Below are positions 5,301 to 6,136 of a stretch of DNA of 6,136 nucleotides, in pieces. Within the stretch, counting starts at the first letter, position 1. Every line of letters begins with the position of its first letter. The DNA is taken from the NCBI GenBank assembly GCA_022704725.1, contig JAKJFV010000105.1, positions 1-6,136 of the forward strand, read 5' to 3'. The stretch is from Spirochaetota bacterium. GTDB taxonomy: Bacteria > Spirochaetota > Spirochaetia > Treponematales > Treponemataceae. The notes beneath the pieces are model-generated. The model was not told where the DNA came from and ran no database searches. It saw only the letters and a program-made list of their open reading frames with translations. A program made the translations under genes and the position numbers.

Positions 5301-6136
5301 ATGAGTGATTTAGTATTGTTAGGAGATGAAGCTCTGTCCCTCGGAGCGATTCACGCCGGTCTTTCAGCCGGTTTTGGTTATCCAGGTACCCCGTCAACAG
5401 AAATATTAGAATATTTAATAACAAAATATGAAAACGGAACCGGACCTATTGCACAATGGTGTGCCAACGAGAAAACTGCGTATGAATCTGCTTTAGGAGC
5501 ATCATTTGCAGGTAAACGAACCATTGTTACAATGAAACATGTAGGGCTTAATGTCGCTGCAGACCCCTTTATGAATTCTTCTCTCGTAGGAATTAAAGGC
5601 GGCTTGGTTCTCATTGTGGCGGATGATCCAAGTATGCATTCGAGTCAGGGCGAGCAGGATTCCCGATTTTTTGCAGATTTTGCAATGATTCCGTGCTTTG
5701 AGCCGACTACGCAGCAGGAAGCATATGAAATGATGTTCGAAGCATTCGAAGTATCAGAAAAAAATCATGTTCCTGTAATGATCCGAATGGTGACGCGATT
5801 AGCACACAGCAGAGCTGTTGTTCATCCGTTTGAACACGATAGATTCGTCAAAGAAAATACTCTTTCAAAGGCCGATAGAATGGAATGGATGCTCCTTCCG
5901 GCTCTTGCAAGGAAAAATTATGAGAAAATGCTTCAAAAGCAGGATATATTAACAGAATGGTCAAATAATGCACGCTGGAATCCGCTAACAATAAATGAAA
6001 AAAGAAGAGACTTGGCAATAGTTACGAGCGGTTTAGGGCGTAATTACTACCTTGAAAATCTTCAAGATTATAAAGATCTTTGCGAAAAGCAGTTTCAGGA
6101 GCAAGGCCTGCCGTCAACCTTACATATAGGGACAAT
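5301..6136 (+). CDS. iorA: Indolepyruvate:ferredoxin oxidoreductase, alpha subunit (IorA), 5' part
   Basis: Thiamine-diphosphate- and iron-sulfur-dependent enzyme that, with IorB, oxidatively decarboxylates aryl pyruvates from aromatic amino acids to aryl-acetyl-CoA and reduces ferredoxin; typical of anaerobes. The window holds 278 of an expected 600 or so residues, open to the edge. Seen: LLGDEALSLGAIHAG (6-20), GYPGTPSTEI (26-35), ANEKTAYESALGASFAGKR (55-73), MKHVGLNVAADPFMNS (78-93), and DDPSMHSSQGEQDSRFFADF (106-125), all characteristic of the pyrimidine-binding N-terminal domain, then PVMIRMVTRLAHSR. The C-terminal TPP and ferredoxin-like cluster domains lie outside the window. GATGAGG eight bases before the ATG supports the start. 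It has its own promoter and palindrome and is unrelated in function to the mur cluster. The dispersed motif supplies codons 10-13 (EALS region). Gene identity is firm; the presence of iorB downstream cannot be seen. Confidence 0.93.
   Translation, partial: MSDLVLLGDEALSLGAIHAGLSAGFGYPGTPSTEILEYLITKYENGTGPIAQWCANEKTAYESALGASFAGKRTIVTMKHVGLNVAADPFMNSSLVGIKGGLVLIVADDPSMHSSQGEQDSRFFADFAMIPCFEPTTQQEAYEMMFEAFEVSEKNHVPVMIRMVTRLAHSRAVVHPFEHDRFVKENTLSKADRMEWMLLPALARKNYEKMLQKQDILTEWSNNARWNPLTINEKRRDLAIVTSGLGRNYYLENLQDYKDLCEKQFQEQGLPSTLHIGT
5330..5340 (+). repeat. Dispersed motif copy 9, at the start of iorA
   Basis: 11-mer AGCTCTGTCCC followed by T, 30 bases into iorA. It contributes to the codons for EALSL in the conserved LLGDEALSLGA opening, so no insertion is apparent. 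It is inverted relative to copy 8 across the RAYT gene. Confidence 0.85.

Overview
The window looks like a piece of a spirochaete chromosome (Treponema/Spirochaeta type), AT-rich by eye. This is a moderate inference: the MurD N-terminus (GLGLNGGG, then ETDISIF and GSKGKSS), a DapF-like protein lacking its catalytic cysteines inside a mur cluster, and a MurE without the usual DNPR motif all fit that group. No rRNA, tRNA or CRISPR is visible.

Layout. Positions 1-4464 carry a minus-strand cell-wall cluster read right to left: murE (4464-2731), a 377-bp spacer that may hold a small broken or overlooked ORF, a DapF-like gene with degenerate active sites (2353-1460), and murD (1463 to beyond the window edge). 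The DapF-like gene and murD overlap by ATGA. MurD and MurE add the second and third amino acids of the peptidoglycan stem peptide in the cytoplasm. Divergent from murE is a plus-strand REP-associated Y1/HUH transposase (RAYT, 4585-5118). It is followed by a clear sigma70-type promoter with an overlapping palindrome, and then by the 5' part of iorA (5301 to the window end), the indolepyruvate:ferredoxin oxidoreductase alpha subunit.

The most striking content cuts across all the genes. A short word, AGCTCTGTCCC (usually with a further C), occurs nine times in 4.8 kb on both strands, where about 0.003 would be expected by chance. Seven copies lie inside protein-coding sequence (two in murD, one in the DapF-like gene, three in murE, one in iorA), one in the murE/dapF-like spacer, and one just upstream of the RAYT gene. 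Nothing outside the 11-12 nt is shared, and several copies sit in protein segments that read like normal family sequence without an insertion. The motif has no stop codon in any of its six frames. One pair in murD forms a perfect 13-bp inverted repeat, and the two copies bracketing the RAYT gene are inverted to each other. The pattern suggests either a minimal REP-like element tied to this RAYT, or a genome-wide signal word resembling a DNA uptake sequence. A genome-wide count and ortholog alignments would separate the two.
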